Assembly: GCA_910578075.1 (NCBI GenBank)
Contig: CAJTPK010000005.1
Span: 71,482-135,481 of the forward strand
From: an uncultured Muribaculaceae bacterium
GTDB taxonomy: Bacteria > Bacteroidota > Bacteroidia > Bacteroidales > Muribaculaceae
DNA length: 64,000 bases
Direction: 5' to 3'
The notes under the pieces were generated by a model that was given only the letters and a program-made list of their open reading frames with translations, searched no databases and was not told the DNA's origin. The number at the start of each line of letters is the position of its first letter. Position 1 is the stretch's first letter. Shown here piece by piece: positions 1 to 8,313 of the stretch. A program made the position numbers and the translations under genes.

Positions 1-3000
1 CACTTTGCCGAACGCCGGCGAGCTATAGTATGCCTTGTTATCGTCGCCAACAAAATAAACACGCATCTTACCCCCTTTGAGCACTATGCGCTCCATACCG
101 AGACGACGCGCTGCCATGCGCAACGGCACCACACGGAGTAATTCTTCCGTGGTCGCAGGTATCTCTCCGAAGCGGTCGCGCAATTCTGCGCGGAATTCCG
201 AGAGCCGGTCAAGATTCTCCATGTTGTCGAGACGGCGGTAGAGGGTGATACGTTCATTCTCCTGCGGCACATATTCTGCGGGAAGCCTCAGTTCGAGATC
301 GCTCTCTATAGTGCAGTCTGCTGTGAATTCCTCCTCCTTGCCTGCTGCCACATCAGTGAATGTGTCGGCAAATTCCTCCGTCTTAAGCTCTATTACCGAT
401 TCTTTAAGGATCTTCTGGTATGCCTCATATCCGAGGTCGGCGATGAAGCCGCTCTGCTCCGCTCCCAAAAGATTTCCGGCTCCACGGATGTCAAGGTCCT
501 GCATTGCTATGTGAATACCGGCTCCGAGATCGCTGAAGCTTTCTATGGCCTGAAGTCGTCTACGGGCTATGGGAGTCAACGGTATTCCGGGAGGTACCAA
601 CAGATAACAGAACGCCTTACGCGAACTTCGGCCTACACGTCCGCGCAACTGATGAAGTTCGCTGAGACCGAAATTCTGAGCGTTGTTGACCATGATCGTA
701 TTCACATTGGGCATGTCGATTCCGTTCTCCACGATGGTGGTGGAAAGGAGCACATCATAGTCATGGTTGGAGAAATCTATGATAGCCTGCTCAACTTTCT
801 CCGGCGGCATCTGCCCGTGGGCAGTCACAATCCTGATATTGGGGATCAGTCTCCGGAGTGTATTTTCGATATGGGCGAGATTCTCTATGCGGTTGGAGAT
901 GAAGAATACCTGTCCGTTACGGCTCAACTCGAAATTGACCGCCTCTTTGATAACCTCGTCATCAAAACTGCTGACGTTGGTTACCACCGGCTGGCGGTTG
1001 GCTGGCGGAGTATTGAGCGAGCTTAAGTCGCGCGCGCCCATCAAAGAGAACTGAAGCGTACGGGGGATAGGAGTGGCACTCATGGTGAGCGTATCGACAT
1101 TCACTTTCATCTGCTTTAGTTTCTCCTTCACTGCCACACCGAATTTTTGCTCCTCGTCGATTATCAGGAGTCCGAGATCCTTGAATTTCACCCCTTTGCC
1201 GATAATCTTGTGCGTACCTATCAATATATCAATCTTCCCGGCTTCCAGATCGGCAAGTATCTGTTTGACCTCCTTTGGCTTGCGGGCACGGGAAATGAAA
1301 TCGACCCTGACAGGCAGATCTTTCAGACGGTTGGCGAACGTATGGTAATGCTGCATGGCAAGCACAGTAGTCGGCACAAGAACCGCAGTCTGCTTGCCAT
1401 CTACGGCTGCCTTGAACGCCGCGCGGATTGCGATCTCTGTCTTTCCGAAGCCCACATCTCCGCAGACCAGGCGATCCATCGGCTTTGCCGATTCCATATC
1501 CGCCTTTATCGCCTGTGTGGCTTTCAATTGGTCGGGGGTATCTTCGTAGATGAAGCTTGCCTCAAGTTCATGTTGCAGATATGAGTCGGGAGCGAAAGCA
1601 TGCCCTCTCTCCTCTCGACGCGCGGCATAGAGTTTGATCAGGTCACGCGCTATATCCTTTACCTTGGTTTTGGTGCGTTCCTTAAGCTTGTTCCATGCTC
1701 CGCTGCCGAGTTTGTTGATCTTCGGGGGCACTCCCTCCTTACCGCGATATTTCGATAATTTATGAAGCGCATGAATGCTTACAAGGATGATGTCATCGTT
1801 CTGATAAAGCAGCTTGATCATCTCCTGTGGAGTTCCGTTTACATCTGTCCGCACAAGCCCTGCAAATTTACCTATTCCATGGTCAAGATGCACGATGTAA
1901 TCCCCAATCTCTATCTGATTAAGCTCCCGGAGCGATAAGGCAAGTTTACCGCTTCGCGCCTTGTCGCTTTTGAGATTATATTTGTGGAAACGATCGAATA
2001 TCTGATGGTCCGTGAAGAAACAGTTTTTACCGTCATGATCCACAAATCCTTCATGAAGCGTCCGCTCAACAGCCGTAAAGGGGATTTTATCGCCACGGTC
2101 ATCGAATATGTTGCGAAGCCTCTCCGCCTGATATGGGGAATCGGAAAGGATAAATATGCGGTAACCGTCGCTGAGAAATTTCCGAAAACTTTCGGAAATA
2201 AGCTCAAAATTCTTGTGATATAAAGCTTGCGGACCGCAATTGAACTGCAATGACGCATCGGCATTGAATTCAGCATCCGAACCCATATGACCGTATCGCA
2301 CTATTTTCATCCCCGCAAATCTACGGGTGAATGCCTCGGCGTCAACCACTTTCTCCATAGCCTTGTCATCACCCTCATCCGCAATAAGAGCCGCTGTGGA
2401 GAACGTTTCTCCGGATATGGCATGTATACGCTCTATGAGATAGGATGGATTCTGACAGAAAAGTATGGTGGAGTCATCCACAAATTCCAAAAGGCTTATA
2501 CCCTTCTCCCCTGTCTCAGATGAAGACGGAGGCAGGATGTTTATCTCCGGAAGTTTCTCTTCGCTGAGCTGGGTCTCGACATTGAATGTGCGTATGGAAT
2601 CCACCTCATCATCAAAGAAATCCACACGATACGGAAGCTCACATGAGTATGAATAGACATCGACAATAGAACCTCGACGTGCAAACTGCCCTGGTTCGTA
2701 GACATATTCAGTCTCGCGGAATCCGAGTTCCCGCAGTTTTCCGGTAAGATCCGACAGTATCATACGCCCTCCCACCTTGACAGTCACACTATTATCCGCT
2801 ATAGTGGCGGCATCAGCCACTTTCTCTGCCAATGCCTCGGGATATGACACCACATATCGAAGGGACGATTTTCTGCTACCTAAAGCATTGAGAACTTCCG
2901 TGCGTAATATCTGCGAAGGGGGATCCGGTTGACCGTATTTGATATCCCGCTTGTAGCCGCTGGGGAATATGCCCACACACTCCGGACCGAGAATCTGACA

Positions 3001-3216
3001 TAGGTCATTGTAGACATATCCGGCTGTATCAAGATCGTCAGCGATGATGAGCGACGGATGTTTCGCGGGTTTCAGTCCGGCAAACAGCATGGCGGCAGAA
3101 CTCCCCTCCAGGCCGGAGAGGAGCACTTTGCGGACTTTCTTGTCTGCCAATATTTTTTCAACACCGGTGATTCGCACCGATGTCGCGAATAACTTATCTG
3201 CTTCCGATAACTGCAT
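1..3216 (-). CDS. mfd: Mfd transcription-repair coupling factor (3' end cut by window)
   Basis: Cytoplasmic ATP-driven DNA translocase that pushes off RNA polymerase stalled at lesions and recruits UvrA for nucleotide excision repair. The frame is open without a stop from ATG 3216 to the window edge (1072 codons), so only a short C-terminal piece should be missing for a family of roughly 1100 residues or more. The N-terminal part has the UvrB-like region. The helicase part shows Walker A GDVGFGKTE (1435-1461) and the DEEQ box (1147-1158). Its start lies inside the 3' end of the upstream protease gene (23-bp overlap in another frame), so the two are probably translationally coupled. The family assignment is very secure. 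Confidence 0.95.
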   Translation of the reverse strand, partial: MQLSEADKLFATSVRITGVEKILADKKVRKVLLSGLEGSSAAMLFAGLKPAKHPSLIIADDLDTAGYVYNDLCQILGPECVGIFPSGYKRDIKYGQPDPPSQILRTEVLNALGSRKSSLRYVVSYPEALAEKVADAATIADNSVTVKVGGRMILSDLTGKLRELGFRETEYVYEPGQFARRGSIVDVYSYSCELPYRVDFFDDEVDSIRTFNVETQLSEEKLPEINILPPSSSETGEKGISLLEFVDDSTILFCQNPSYLIERIHAISGETFSTAALIADEGDDKAMEKVVDAEAFTRRFAGMKIVRYGHMGSDAEFNADASLQFNCGPQALYHKNFELISESFRKFLSDGYRIFILSDSPYQAERLRNIFDDRGDKIPFTAVERTLHEGFVDHDGKNCFFTDHQIFDRFHKYNLKSDKARSGKLALSLRELNQIEIGDYIVHLDHGIGKFAGLVRTDVNGTPQEMIKLLYQNDDIILVSIHALHKLSKYRGKEGVPPKINKLGSGAWNKLKERTKTKVKDIARDLIKLYAARREERGHAFAPDSYLQHELEASFIYEDTPDQLKATQAIKADMESAKPMDRLVCGDVGFGKTEIAIRAAFKAAVDGKQTAVLVPTTVLAMQHYHTFANRLKDLPVRVDFISRARKPKEVKQILADLEAGKIDILIGTHKIIGKGVKFKDLGLLIIDEEQKFGVAVKEKLKQMKVNVDTLTMSATPIPRTLQFSLMGARDLSSLNTPPANRQPVVTNVSSFDDEVIKEAVNFELSRNGQVFFISNRIENLAHIENTLRRLIPNIRIVTAHGQMPPEKVEQAIIDFSNHDYDVLLSTTIVENGIDMPNVNTIMVNNAQNFGLSELHQLRGRVGRSSRKAFCYLLVPPGIPLTPIARRRLQAIESFSDLGAGIHIAMQDLDIRGAGNLLGAEQSGFIADLGYEAYQKILKESVIELKTEEFADTFTDVAAGKEEEFTADCTIESDLELRLPAEYVPQENERITLYRRLDNMENLDRLSEFRAELRDRFGEIPATTEELLRVVPLRMAARRLGMERIVLKGGKMRVYFVGDDNKAYYSSPAFGKV

Positions 3217-4852
3217 CAAGCTTATTTTTATCCTTCAGTATTTCTTCGGCAAGTTTCAAAGCCTTGTCAGTCTTCAACTCATATGCTACTTTACCTTTAT
3301 CGTAATAATAACGGCCAACTATCTCAGATCCTAGATATTCTGTTATCTCCTGACGGTGAGTGTCAAGGTCTTGATTAAGATCATGGGTAAGCAATTCAGC
3401 GAGTTTATCTATCTGCGCCTTTGTCTCGTCATTCATGTATCCCTCGGTTTCGGCGGTGGTGCGAAGCTGCTTCATCATTTCTTCGCAGACCTTGTCATAT
3501 TTGAATTTCTTCGGGTCTATGAATTTCTTGAAATCGGCATAGATTGAATCCGTTATCTCAAAATCCTTTGCCTGGGATATCTGAGGATGCTCAGCCGTAA
3601 ATTTAGTGGCATAGTCGAATGCCCAGTTGTCTGCTACTATATTATACACCAATCTGTTGATCTTACCCCAGTCCACTGTAGTGTCCGGACGCAAACCACC
3701 TCCATCGCGCACCTCGCGGCCATTTGCCGTGCGGTATACATTGGTAAGGCTATCAGGCACACGCGCCACACTCCCGTCCGGATTACGGTGGGAATAGTCC
3801 ACTGCCTGTATCAACCTGCCGGAAGGGAGATAATATTTCGCCACAGTTACTTTAAGTAATCCGCCATAGGGCAATTGCACAGGTGTCTGCACAAGACCTT
3901 TACCAAAACTGCGGGAACCGATAAGCACCGCGCGGTCCAAATCCTGCAACGAGCCGGCTGCAATTTCAGATGAAGAGGCACTGCCTCCGTCGATTAGCAC
4001 CGCGAGAGGAGTATCCGGCAAGATCGGTTTGCGGGTTGTCTTGTAAATCTTTTCCTGAAGAGCATCCCTGCCTATGGTGCGTACCACCTCGGTGCCTTTT
4101 GGCACGAAACAGCCTACAAGCTCCACTGCGCTCTCCACGAGACCACCTCCGTTGCCACGGAGATCAATCACCACGCCTTTTAGATCTTTGTCTTCCTTGA
4201 ATTTCTCAAGCACGCGTCTTACCTCAGCCGGGGTTTTGTCAATGAAACTGGTAAGACGCAAATAGCCGATGTTGTTGATAATTGTATCATAACTCATGCT
4301 CGGCTCCTGAACCTTCGCTCTCACAATCTCCATAGTGAGGATGGAATCAGCAACGTAAGGACGTTTCACTGTGACGCGAACCGGTGTGCCGGGAACACCT
4401 TTGAGCAGTTTGGTCACAAAATCGCTACCCTTCTTCTCAACATCCGTAGTGTCGACCTTAATGATATGGTCGCCGGGGCGCAGACCACCTTTTGCAGCCG
4501 GGCTCCCTTCCATTGGCTGGGAGATGAAAGAGGCTCCGTCTCGCTGCATGATGTAGCTGCCGATACCGCCATATTCTCCGGTTGTCATTTTCTGAAGCTT
4601 CTCCTGGTCATCGGCACTGAAATATTCCGTATAAGGATCGGTAGATGACAAGAAAGCCTCTATCGCTGCCTTGAAGCTTTTATCGGTGTCGATCGTGTCG
4701 ACATAATAAAGCTCCACCTGCTTAACGATGGAATTGAAATTATTAAGATTGCGTGCCAGCGAGGCATCATGGCTCTTCTGGGCTGACAACGTCAGTCCTA
4801 TAGCCAATACGGCTATTGCCGGGAAGATATGCAGAAGGGTATTTCTTTTCAT
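3194..4852 (-). CDS. S41 family C-terminal processing peptidase (CtpA-like), exported
   Basis: Serine protease of the Prc/CtpA type, expected to act in the periplasm on the C-termini of envelope proteins. About 552 residues. The N-terminus has an uncleaved-looking or cleavable hydrophobic signal (residues 1-23), then a PDZ domain (about 85-165, with the GGLRPGDHI motif), then the S41 core with GGSASSSEIA (about 289-298) and SFGKG (about 315-319), which supply the Ser/Lys dyad. I chose ATG 4852 over the in-frame TTG at 4858. It begins 15 bp after nadB ends and overlaps mfd by 23 bp, which suggests one transcript. The exact substrate cannot be told. Confidence 0.93.
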   Translation of the reverse strand: MKRNTLLHIFPAIAVLAIGLTLSAQKSHDASLARNLNNFNSIVKQVELYYVDTIDTDKSFKAAIEAFLSSTDPYTEYFSADDQEKLQKMTTGEYGGIGSYIMQRDGASFISQPMEGSPAAKGGLRPGDHIIKVDTTDVEKKGSDFVTKLLKGVPGTPVRVTVKRPYVADSILTMEIVRAKVQEPSMSYDTIINNIGYLRLTSFIDKTPAEVRRVLEKFKEDKDLKGVVIDLRGNGGGLVESAVELVGCFVPKGTEVVRTIGRDALQEKIYKTTRKPILPDTPLAVLIDGGSASSSEIAAGSLQDLDRAVLIGSRSFGKGLVQTPVQLPYGGLLKVTVAKYYLPSGRLIQAVDYSHRNPDGSVARVPDSLTNVYRTANGREVRDGGGLRPDTTVDWGKINRLVYNIVADNWAFDYATKFTAEHPQISQAKDFEITDSIYADFKKFIDPKKFKYDKVCEEMMKQLRTTAETEGYMNDETKAQIDKLAELLTHDLNQDLDTHRQEITEYLGSEIVGRYYYDKGKVAYELKTDKALKLAEEILKDKNKLDAVIGSR

Positions 4853-4867
4853 TATCAATATATATTA

Positions 4868-6445
4868 TCAAGGCGTATCCGGATGGGGATAGTCTACAGT
4901 GAAATGGAGTCCGCGGCTCTCCTTGCGCTCCATAGCCTGACGCATGATCAGATATGCGACATTGATGATATTGCGCAATTCGCAGAGCTGACGGGTGGGT
5001 TTGCTGCACTTGAATAGCGATTCTGTCTCCTGATAGAGGATGTCAAGACGGTTCCAGGCGCGCTTCAGACGCAGGTCACTCCTCACAATACCAACATAAT
5101 ACCCCATTATCTGGTTCACCTCTTTCTCCGATTGGGTGATCAGCACCATCTCCTCTGGATGCGCGGTGCCTTCATCATTCCATTCGGGAACATCATCACG
5201 CCAGTCGTAGCCATTGATATTGTCCATGGCGTGACGCGCTGCAGCATCGGCATATACCACCGCCTCTATCAATGAATTTGAGGCGAGACGGTTTCCACCG
5301 TGGAGTCCGGTGCACGAGCACTCTCCGATGGCGTAAAGACGGTTGATGGAGCTTTCTCCATCAAGATTCACCTTTATACCTCCACAGAGATAATGAGCTG
5401 CAGGAGCCACAGGAATCATATCTTTTGTGATGTCTATTCCTAACGACAGACATTTCTCATATATGTTTGGGAAATGGCGTTTGGTCTCCTCTGGATCTTT
5501 ATGTGTCACGTCAAGATACACGTGATCAGTGCCGTGAAGCTTCATTTCGGAGTCAATTGCACGCGCAACGATGTCGCGGGGCGCAAGCGACAGACGGGGA
5601 TCATATTTATGCATGAATTCCTCTCCGTCAAGATTACGCAACACAGCCCCGTAGCCGCGCATCGCTTCCGTTATCAGGAAGCTGGGGCGATCACCGGGAT
5701 GATAGAGCGCCGTGGGGTGAAACTGTATGAACTCCATATCGCTTACTGTTCCCTTGGCACGATACACCATCGCTATGCCGTCACCGGTTGCTATCAACGG
5801 ATTGGTTGTTGTGGTATATACAGAGCCGACACCTCCGGTTGCCATGACTGTCACTTTCGATAGAAACGTATCCACATCTCCGGTATCTTCATTCAGCACA
5901 TATGCACCGTAGCATGTGATGTCAGGAGTGCGACGGGTCACGATCTTACCAAGATGATGCTGGGTGATGATCTCAACTGCAAACCGGTTTTCGAACACCT
6001 CGATATTGGGATCATTCTTGACAGCCTCCACAAGACTTGTCTGAATCTCCGCGCCGGTGTTGTCGGCATGATGCAGGATACGGAATTCCGAATGACCGCC
6101 CTCACGGTGCAGATCAAATTTGCCATCGTCATTTTTGTCAAAATCAACACCCCAGCCGATCAACTCACGGATCTGGTCGGGAGCGTTGGTCACAACCTTC
6201 TCTACAGCAGCCGGGTCACTCAACCAATCACCGGCAACCATAGTGTCGTGTATATGTTTTTCGAAATTGTCAACCTCGAGATTCGTTACGGACGCCACAC
6301 CTCCCTGGGCGTAGAATGTGTTGGCCTCATCAGGCGTGGTCTTGCAGATCATCGCCACCTTGGCACCCTTGCGCGACGCCTTCAGAGCGAAGCTCATACC
6401 CGCTATGCCGGAGCCAATCACCAAGCAGTCATATCTATATACCAT
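4868..6445 (-). CDS. nadB: L-aspartate oxidase NadB
   Basis: FAD enzyme that oxidises L-aspartate to iminoaspartate, the first step of de novo NAD synthesis; the product is taken by quinolinate synthase NadA, which is not in this window. 525 residues, normal for the family. The N-terminal dinucleotide fold is VIGSGIAGMSFALKA (about 8-22). The substrate/FAD region has HREGGHSEFRILHHADNTGA, and SCTGLHGGNRLASNSL lies near residue 390, both characteristic of NadB rather than of succinate dehydrogenase. A candidate -7 box lies 44 bp upstream. First gene of the apparent nadB-protease-mfd run. Confidence 0.95.
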   Translation of the reverse strand: MVYRYDCLVIGSGIAGMSFALKASRKGAKVAMICKTTPDEANTFYAQGGVASVTNLEVDNFEKHIHDTMVAGDWLSDPAAVEKVVTNAPDQIRELIGWGVDFDKNDDGKFDLHREGGHSEFRILHHADNTGAEIQTSLVEAVKNDPNIEVFENRFAVEIITQHHLGKIVTRRTPDITCYGAYVLNEDTGDVDTFLSKVTVMATGGVGSVYTTTTNPLIATGDGIAMVYRAKGTVSDMEFIQFHPTALYHPGDRPSFLITEAMRGYGAVLRNLDGEEFMHKYDPRLSLAPRDIVARAIDSEMKLHGTDHVYLDVTHKDPEETKRHFPNIYEKCLSLGIDITKDMIPVAPAAHYLCGGIKVNLDGESSINRLYAIGECSCTGLHGGNRLASNSLIEAVVYADAAARHAMDNINGYDWRDDVPEWNDEGTAHPEEMVLITQSEKEVNQIMGYYVGIVRSDLRLKRAWNRLDILYQETESLFKCSKPTRQLCELRNIINVAYLIMRQAMERKESRGLHFTVDYPHPDTP

Positions 6446-6488
6446 CGCAATATGGATTAAGAAGTTGTTTAAAAATTCTTCTAACCTG

Positions 6489-6496
6489 CAAATTTA
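6489..6496 (-). promoter_or_regulatory. candidate -7 box upstream of nadB
   Basis: Reads TAAATTTG on the minus strand, matching the Bacteroidota TAnnTTTG -7 consensus, 44 bp before the nadB ATG. No TTTG is found at the expected -33 spacing, so the support is partial. Confidence 0.4.
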
Positions 6497-6542
6497 CAAA
6501 TTCTTTTTTATCAATCCCTGCTTTATCCGATTTTTTTATAAG

Positions 6543-6660
6543 GGGGTTAAGGTCTTTAGGGTCTCTAAGGTCTTTAGCGACCCTGATGACCTTAGAGTCC
6601 TTAAAGTCCTTAAGGTCCCTAAAGTCCTTCGAGACCTTAAAGACCTTAAACTCCTTAATT
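6543..6660. repeat. 9-bp minisatellite in two opposed halves
   Basis: Degenerate tandem units of 9 bp of the type CCTTAAAGT / CCTTAGAGA. From about 6589 to 6660 the units read forward (CCTTAGAGT, CCTTAAAGT, CCTTAAGGT, CCCTAAAGT and so on). From 6543 to about 6577 they read as the reverse complement (GGTCTTTAG, GGTCTCTAA). The halves face each other across a 10-12 bp centre, so the single strand could fold. Because 9 is a multiple of 3, all frames stay open and give spurious Leu/Ser-rich ORFs. A related array lies at 33981-34051. Confidence 0.8.
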
Positions 6661-6739
6661 TTGAATAAAGAATATTAAAATCCTGAATTCTGGCGGCGGT
6701 TTTGCCGTTAAAGGATAGAAACAATATTTAATTTTGAAA

Positions 6740-7192
6740 ATGAAGAAAATATTTCTTACCCTCGTGGCGCTCCTGATGACCGTCACCGCAGCCAATGCTT
6801 TTATCGACTCCTACACCATCAACCGAGACAAACTCCCGGAGGAGGCGAAACAGATGCTCGATGAGTATTTCCCTAAAGCCAAAGTAAGCAACATCAAGAT
6901 TGACCGCCATCTGCTCAAAAAAACAGATTACGATGTGCGGCTCACAAACGGCACAAAGATAGAATTCACAAATAAAGGAAAATGGACTTCAGTCGACTGC
7001 GGCAAGAAGGCTCTCCCTTCAGGATTAGTGCCCAACACTGTCAACAAATATATAACCAAGAATTATTCCGGACTTAAGATTGTCAGCATAACCAAGCGCA
7101 ACGCCGGATATGACATAGGCCTATCCGACGGTGTCTCTCTCCGATTCAACCTCCTCGGACAATTCAAGGGTGTTATTGAGCAAGACTCATAA
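6740..7192 (+). CDS. small exported PepSY-like (DUF2874-type) protein
   Basis: 150 residues with a clear signal peptide (MKKIFLTLVALLMTVTAANA), so exported to the periplasm or beyond. After it come two similar halves: each has a helix ending in a hydrophobic strand (about 35-75, EEAKQMLDEYFPKAKVSNI; and about 95-145, NTVNKYITKNYSGLKIVSI), followed by DVRLTNGTKIEF or DIGLSDGVSLRF and a glycine turn (KGKW, LGQF). This duplicated pattern is that of Bacteroidota PepSY-like proteins, whose role is not established. ATG 6740 is preferred to the TTG at 6734. Monocistronic: it follows the minisatellite and ends in a hairpin. Confidence 0.8.
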   Translation: MKKIFLTLVALLMTVTAANAFIDSYTINRDKLPEEAKQMLDEYFPKAKVSNIKIDRHLLKKTDYDVRLTNGTKIEFTNKGKWTSVDCGKKALPSGLVPNTVNKYITKNYSGLKIVSITKRNAGYDIGLSDGVSLRFNLLGQFKGVIEQDS

Positions 7193-7206
7193 CACCCTTC
7201 CTTTTT
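7166..7206 (+). terminator. rho-independent terminator overlapping the stop codon
   Basis: An 11-bp perfect stem (7166-7176 with 7189-7199, AAGGGTGTTAT arm) is followed by CCTTTTTATT. The right arm includes the TAA stop of the PepSY-like gene, so the hairpin forms over the end of the coding region. It also separates this gene from the convergent membrane protein gene. Confidence 0.75.
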
Positions 7207-7216
7207 ATTATATCCG

Positions 7217-8293
7217 TCAGATCTTTATGTAGATGCGTTTACGGTAAAGAGGCAGTCCGACCAGTCCTACTGCAAGCATGAGAGAGATTGCGTAGATGGC
7301 AGACGCCATCTTGGGTGATTGCGCCCAGCCAAATATCCAATTGTAGATCTCCGGCTTTGCTCCGGTTGAGCCCAAGATGATTCCCGCAACCCCTCCAAGA
7401 ACATAGAGGAACAACGGATTGACACCGAATGCCTCAAAAAACGCAAAACCTTTCCTGTATCCTTTCACATCAGTAAAGAATGAGATTGTAGCCAATAATG
7501 CCGCAGCCATACCGCATGTTGTCAACACATAACTCGGGCTCCAGACGCGTTTGTTCTCAGGGAGAACACCGCTGAGCAGAAATCCACCAAACAGCAGAAG
7601 CATCGCCACTACAAAGAGTTTGAGTAGACGGGCATCAAGACTCTCTTTTTTCATCAGTATCGCTCCGCAACAGAATCCTATGATCGTATGCGCCACAGAG
7701 GGTATGGTGCCCAATATACCTTCCGGATCTACGGAACGGCGGGTGTAGAGATGTCCTTCGGGGAGCAACGCACGGTCGATAACGGCATTGATATTGGTAA
7801 GATCATTGGCATAGCCATTCCATAGCAGTAACGCAGCGCCATATAGGATAAGAAGCAACGCGGCTGCGGCTGCCATCGCCCTGCGGCTCATATAAAGCGC
7901 CATCAGGGAAACAATGCCGTAGCAAAGCGCGATGCGCGTAAGCACTCCTGTGAGGCGAAGATGACCGAAGTCAAGGAAACCTTTGCCATAACATACATTG
8001 GAAAACCAATGTATTGCCCATCCTATCAGAAGAATCAGAACGGTGCGCTTGAAAATCTTGCGGAGAGATGACGCCGATGCCTGAAAATCGCGTTTGGCAA
8101 GCGAGAGATATGTTGTCATACCCATTATAAAGAGGAAAAACGGGAACACAAGGTCGCATGCCGTGATTCCATTCCAGTCGCTGTGCTCAAGATGCATGTA
8201 GTTCTCCGGACCACCGCCGTTGTTTACGATAATCATGAACACTATGGTGATTCCCCTCATGATGTCAAGGGATAGGAGCCGTTTCTGATTCAT
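7217..8293 (-). CDS. NagX/HGSNAT-like multipass membrane protein (DUF5009 family)
   Basis: 358 residues with about ten hydrophobic segments; inner membrane. The start LLSLDIMRGITIVFMIIVNN and the loop DLVFPFFLFIMGMTTYLSL are signatures of the family related to heparan-alpha-glucosaminide N-acetyltransferase. Bacterial members are often linked to amino-sugar use and are proposed to be transacetylases, but this is not proven for this protein. It starts 20 bp after the GH92 gene and is the last gene of the GH28-hydrolase-GH92 operon. This points to a role with the released sugars, possibly amino sugars. The GH89 gene on the other side of the locus makes GlcNAc a plausible candidate. Confidence 0.82.
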   Translation of the reverse strand: MNQKRLLSLDIMRGITIVFMIIVNNGGGPENYMHLEHSDWNGITACDLVFPFFLFIMGMTTYLSLAKRDFQASASSLRKIFKRTVLILLIGWAIHWFSNVCYGKGFLDFGHLRLTGVLTRIALCYGIVSLMALYMSRRAMAAAAALLLILYGAALLLWNGYANDLTNINAVIDRALLPEGHLYTRRSVDPEGILGTIPSVAHTIIGFCCGAILMKKESLDARLLKLFVVAMLLLFGGFLLSGVLPENKRVWSPSYVLTTCGMAAALLATISFFTDVKGYRKGFAFFEAFGVNPLFLYVLGGVAGIILGSTGAKPEIYNWIFGWAQSPKMASAIYAISLMLAVGLVGLPLYRKRIYIKI

Positions 8294-8313
8294 TAGTTGA
8301 ATTTATTAAAAAA

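Noticed and set aside
511..1584. Plus-strand ORFs of 90-170 codons opposite mfd
   Set aside because: The minus strand carries an unbroken Mfd frame with all helicase motifs; the plus-strand frames have no recognisable features.
6316..6724. Leu/Ser-rich ORFs on both strands over the 9-bp array
   Set aside because: They arise because a 9-bp unit keeps every frame open; composition is a pure repeat echo and no start context or family is visible.
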